NCBI GenBank assembly: GCA_019347645.1
Contig: JAHWKZ010000076.1
Coordinates: 1 to 7,059 of the forward strand
Length of the DNA: 7,059 nt
Source: Gemmatimonadota bacterium
Lineage (GTDB): Bacteria; Gemmatimonadota; Gemmatimonadetes; JACCXV01; JAHWKZ01
Direction of reading: 5' to 3'
The translations under genes were made by a program, and so were the position numbers. How positions within the stretch are numbered: the stretch's first letter is position 1; the number at the start of each line of letters is the position of its first letter. Under the pieces are notes generated by a model. The model saw only the letters and a list, made by a program, of their open reading frames with translations, searched no databases and had not been told where the DNA came from. Shown here one piece after another: positions 5,955-7,059 of this stretch.

Positions 5955-6272
5955 ATGGACAACGAGCGGAAGATCCACGTGGGCAAGAGGCTCCAGGAGA
6001 TTCGAGGCTCGCGAGACCAGCGGACGTTCGCCGAGGCGGTGGACTCCGTACAGCAGACCATCAGCAAGTACGAGCGGGGCGAGATCCCGCGATCGTGGCT
6101 CTTCCTCGCTCGCCTGGCCGAAGAGGAAGGCATCGACCTGAACTTCCTGCTGACGGGAGAGCGGCAGGCGGGCGGCCTCGAGGACTCTTCCAGCGAGGGA
6201 AACGGGAACGGCCTCCGCTCCCCTAGGCGGGCCGAGGAGCGTAGCGCCTCGGCCTCCTACGCGGAGGCCTGA
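5955..6272 (+). CDS. XRE-family helix-turn-helix transcriptional regulator
   Basis: This 105-residue protein has one Cro/CI-type (HTH_3) DNA-binding domain at about residues 8-68. The helix-turn-helix is around 23-43: TFAEAVD is the positioning helix, and SVQQTISKYERGE contains the recognition helix and the characteristic YERGE. LARLAEEEGIDLNFLLTGER closes the domain as in many phage-like and chromosomal repressors. Residues 70-105 are Ser/Gly/Glu/Arg-rich, low complexity and probably disordered, with no recognisable ligand or peptidase domain. Short single-domain XRE proteins usually act as dimeric repressors and often regulate themselves. The palindrome at 5892-5906 is a likely site. ATG 5955 follows GGGGAG and GAGG in the preceding 12 bases. 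Targets are unknown. The flanking peptidase and transporter genes are candidates by position only. Confidence 0.88.
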   Translation: MDNERKIHVGKRLQEIRGSRDQRTFAEAVDSVQQTISKYERGEIPRSWLFLARLAEEEGIDLNFLLTGERQAGGLEDSSSEGNGNGLRSPRRAEERSASASYAEA

Positions 6273-6274
6273 GG
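6247..6274 (+). terminator. Hairpin spanning the XRE stop codon
   Basis: CCTC-GGCCTCC (6247-6257) and GGAGGCC-T-GAGG (6263-6274) form an 11-bp stem with one bulged T and a TACGC loop, enclosing the TGA at 6270-6272. No U-tract follows, so it may act as an mRNA 3' stabiliser or a Rho-assisted terminator rather than an intrinsic one. Confidence 0.4.
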
Positions 6275-6296
6275 GATCCGAACCCTGGCGTTGGGC

Positions 6297-6341
6297 GAGC
6301 GGGCCGGGCGTCTCCGGTGGACGGGGACGCTCGGCCCGCTT
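6297..6341 (+). terminator. Strong 19-bp hairpin after the XRE gene, terminator-like
   Basis: The arms 6297-6315 and 6323-6341 pair along all 19 positions, 16 Watson-Crick and three G-U, around a 7-base loop (GGTGGAC). The three wobbles are all G-T on this strand, so folding is better as + strand RNA. The element sits between the regulator and the transporter gene, where a terminator is expected. The tail (CGTGCATG) has no T-run, so strict intrinsic termination is doubtful. Confidence 0.5.
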
Positions 6342-6368
6342 CGTGCATGGGTAGCCCGCTGCGCTCGC

Positions 6369-6399
6369 GAGACCGATTCGTTACTATGAGCATGGTCTC
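6369..6399 (+). promoter_or_regulatory. Possible promoter region of the transporter gene with flanking inverted repeat
   Basis: After the hairpin, the least GC-rich patch reads TTCGTTACTATGAGC. TACTAT (6382-6387) could be a -10 element with four of six consensus bases, but no good -35 lies upstream. GAGACC (6369-6374) and GGTCTC (6394-6399) form an inverted repeat around it with a 19-base spacer. This could be a regulator site or a leader hairpin. Confidence 0.3.
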
Positions 6400-6413
6400 C
6401 CGAACCCCGAACC

Positions 6414-6418
6414 GGAGG
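6414..6418 (+). promoter_or_regulatory. Ribosome binding site of the transporter gene
   Basis: GGAGG lies 10 bases before ATG 6429. The spacing is slightly long but acceptable, and no other in-frame start fits better. Confidence 0.55.
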
Positions 6419-6428
6419 TCGTTGCCCT

Positions 6429-7059
6429 ATGAATCCCGCCGCCCGCGTGGTCCGGCTCTTCGTCGACATCAAGAGGCGAGAGGTCGAGCCCGCGCTCCTG
6501 TTCTTCTTCTTCTGGTTCCTCGTCATCGTGGCCTTCCAGGTGCTGAAGCCCCTGAAGAAGGGGTATTTCGTGGAGGCCCTGGGCGCCGACATCGAGCTGT
6601 ACGCGAAGCTGGCGAACATCGGCGTCGCGGTCCTGGCGGTGATCGCGTTCACCGCGCTCTACAACGCGCTGGGAAGCCGCAAGCTGATCGCTACGCTGGT
6701 CGCCGTCTTCGTGGCCGCGCTGCTGGGGTTCGCGGCCGTCCTCGGCGAGAGAGCGCCCTCCGCGTCGGTAAACTGGACCTTCTACCTGTTCGGGGACCTC
6801 TGGTCGACGATCTGGGTCACGACGTTCTGGGCCTACCTGAACGAGATGACTCAGTCGGAGCAATCCAAGCGTCTCTACGGGCTGATCGGAGGCGGCGGCG
6901 TGGTCGGCGGGCTGGTCGGGGGCCTGGTCGTCTGGCAGCTGGTCGAGCCGCTCGGCCCCTCCACGCTGCTGGCCGGGTGCGCGATCCTGACGATGATCAT
7001 CGGCCTGCTGGTCTGGCGGAGCGAGATGCTCGCCCGCTCGCCGGAGGCTCCCATCGGTC
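6429..7059 (+). CDS. Npt1/Npt2-like (ATP/ADP translocase-type) membrane transporter, partial
   Basis: The frame is open to the right edge, giving the first 210 residues of a polytopic membrane protein. After a short basic N-terminus (VRLFVDIKRREVEP), hydrophobic segments lie at about 21-39, 61-79, 86-106, 115-137, 150-172 and 176-196. The first is very aromatic, with four consecutive Phe. Family-like features are VLKPLKKGYFVEALGAD after helix 1, the FGDLWSTIWVTTFWAYLNE segment of helix 4, and TQSEQSKRLYGLIGGGG entering a Gly-rich helix 5. These resemble bacterial Npt1/Npt2 nucleotide transporters, relatives of rickettsial/plastid ATP/ADP translocases within the MFS-like superfamily. The usual length of 400-500 residues means about half is missing. 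Substrate cannot be told here: free-living bacteria carry many such homologues of unknown function. It has its own intergenic region and is probably transcribed separately from the regulator. Confidence 0.75.
   Translation, partial: MNPAARVVRLFVDIKRREVEPALLFFFFWFLVIVAFQVLKPLKKGYFVEALGADIELYAKLANIGVAVLAVIAFTALYNALGSRKLIATLVAVFVAALLGFAAVLGERAPSASVNWTFYLFGDLWSTIWVTTFWAYLNEMTQSEQSKRLYGLIGGGGVVGGLVGGLVVWQLVEPLGPSTLLAGCAILTMIIGLLVWRSEMLARSPEAPIG

Noticed and set aside
6347..6428. Short ORF starting at ATG 6347 before the transporter
   Set aside because: It has no ribosome binding site and runs into the transporter gene in another frame. Its sequence includes the putative promoter.
1..7059. CRISPR arrays, insertion sequences, attachment sites, rRNA or tRNA genes
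   Set aside because: I saw no spaced direct repeats, transposase or integrase motifs, terminal repeats or structural RNA signatures in the window.

Overview
This 7,059-base window is very GC-rich bacterial DNA (roughly two-thirds GC or more by eye). It is densely coding, with no gene-free stretch above about 160 bases. An exported S9 peptidase with a Gram-negative style signal peptide, an Npt/Tlc-like transporter and a type IV RuBisCO-like protein together suggest an environmental Gram-negative bacterium, possibly Acidobacteriota, Gemmatimonadota or a related metagenomic lineage. No rRNA or marker gene is present, so this placement is a guess.

Left block, 1-2791, + strand. Five overlapping or nearly touching genes form one apparent operon: the C-terminal end of an unidentified protein, a 38-residue charged ORF, a RuBisCO-like protein (RLP), a single-domain cupin, and a fold-type-II PLP enzyme of the threonine/serine dehydratase family. 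Stops and starts overlap (TGATG, GTGA, ATGA) or lie 2 bases apart. The RLP keeps the family Lys-Pro and Lys-Asp-Asp motifs but has lost key carboxylase residues, so it is probably an isomerase, tautomerase or decarboxylase of a sugar phosphate or sugar acid. An RLP beside a cupin recalls the Rhodospirillum rubrum route, where an RLP isomerises 5-methylthioribulose-1-phosphate and a cupin then removes methanethiol. The added dehydratase is not part of that scheme and makes this the most interesting region.

Middle block, 2810-3720, - strand. A gene convergent to the operon encodes a BtuF-like cobalamin-binding protein with no signal peptide. Its first 7-8 codons are separated from the rest by an apparent one-base deletion near 3697-3700. 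Restoring one base gives a complete 303-residue family-like protein.

Right block, 3847-7059, + strand. A divergent gene encodes a secreted S9 prolyl oligopeptidase-type peptidase with an intact catalytic triad and two tandem hairpins at its 3' end. It is followed by a small XRE-family regulator preceded by a perfect interrupted palindrome (7-base arms), a likely operator. A strong 19-bp hairpin follows the regulator. The window ends inside a multi-pass membrane protein resembling the Npt1/Npt2 (ATP/ADP translocase-like) transporters.

The three blocks have no obvious shared pathway. The left operon looks metabolic, and the others look like independent housekeeping or accessory genes.
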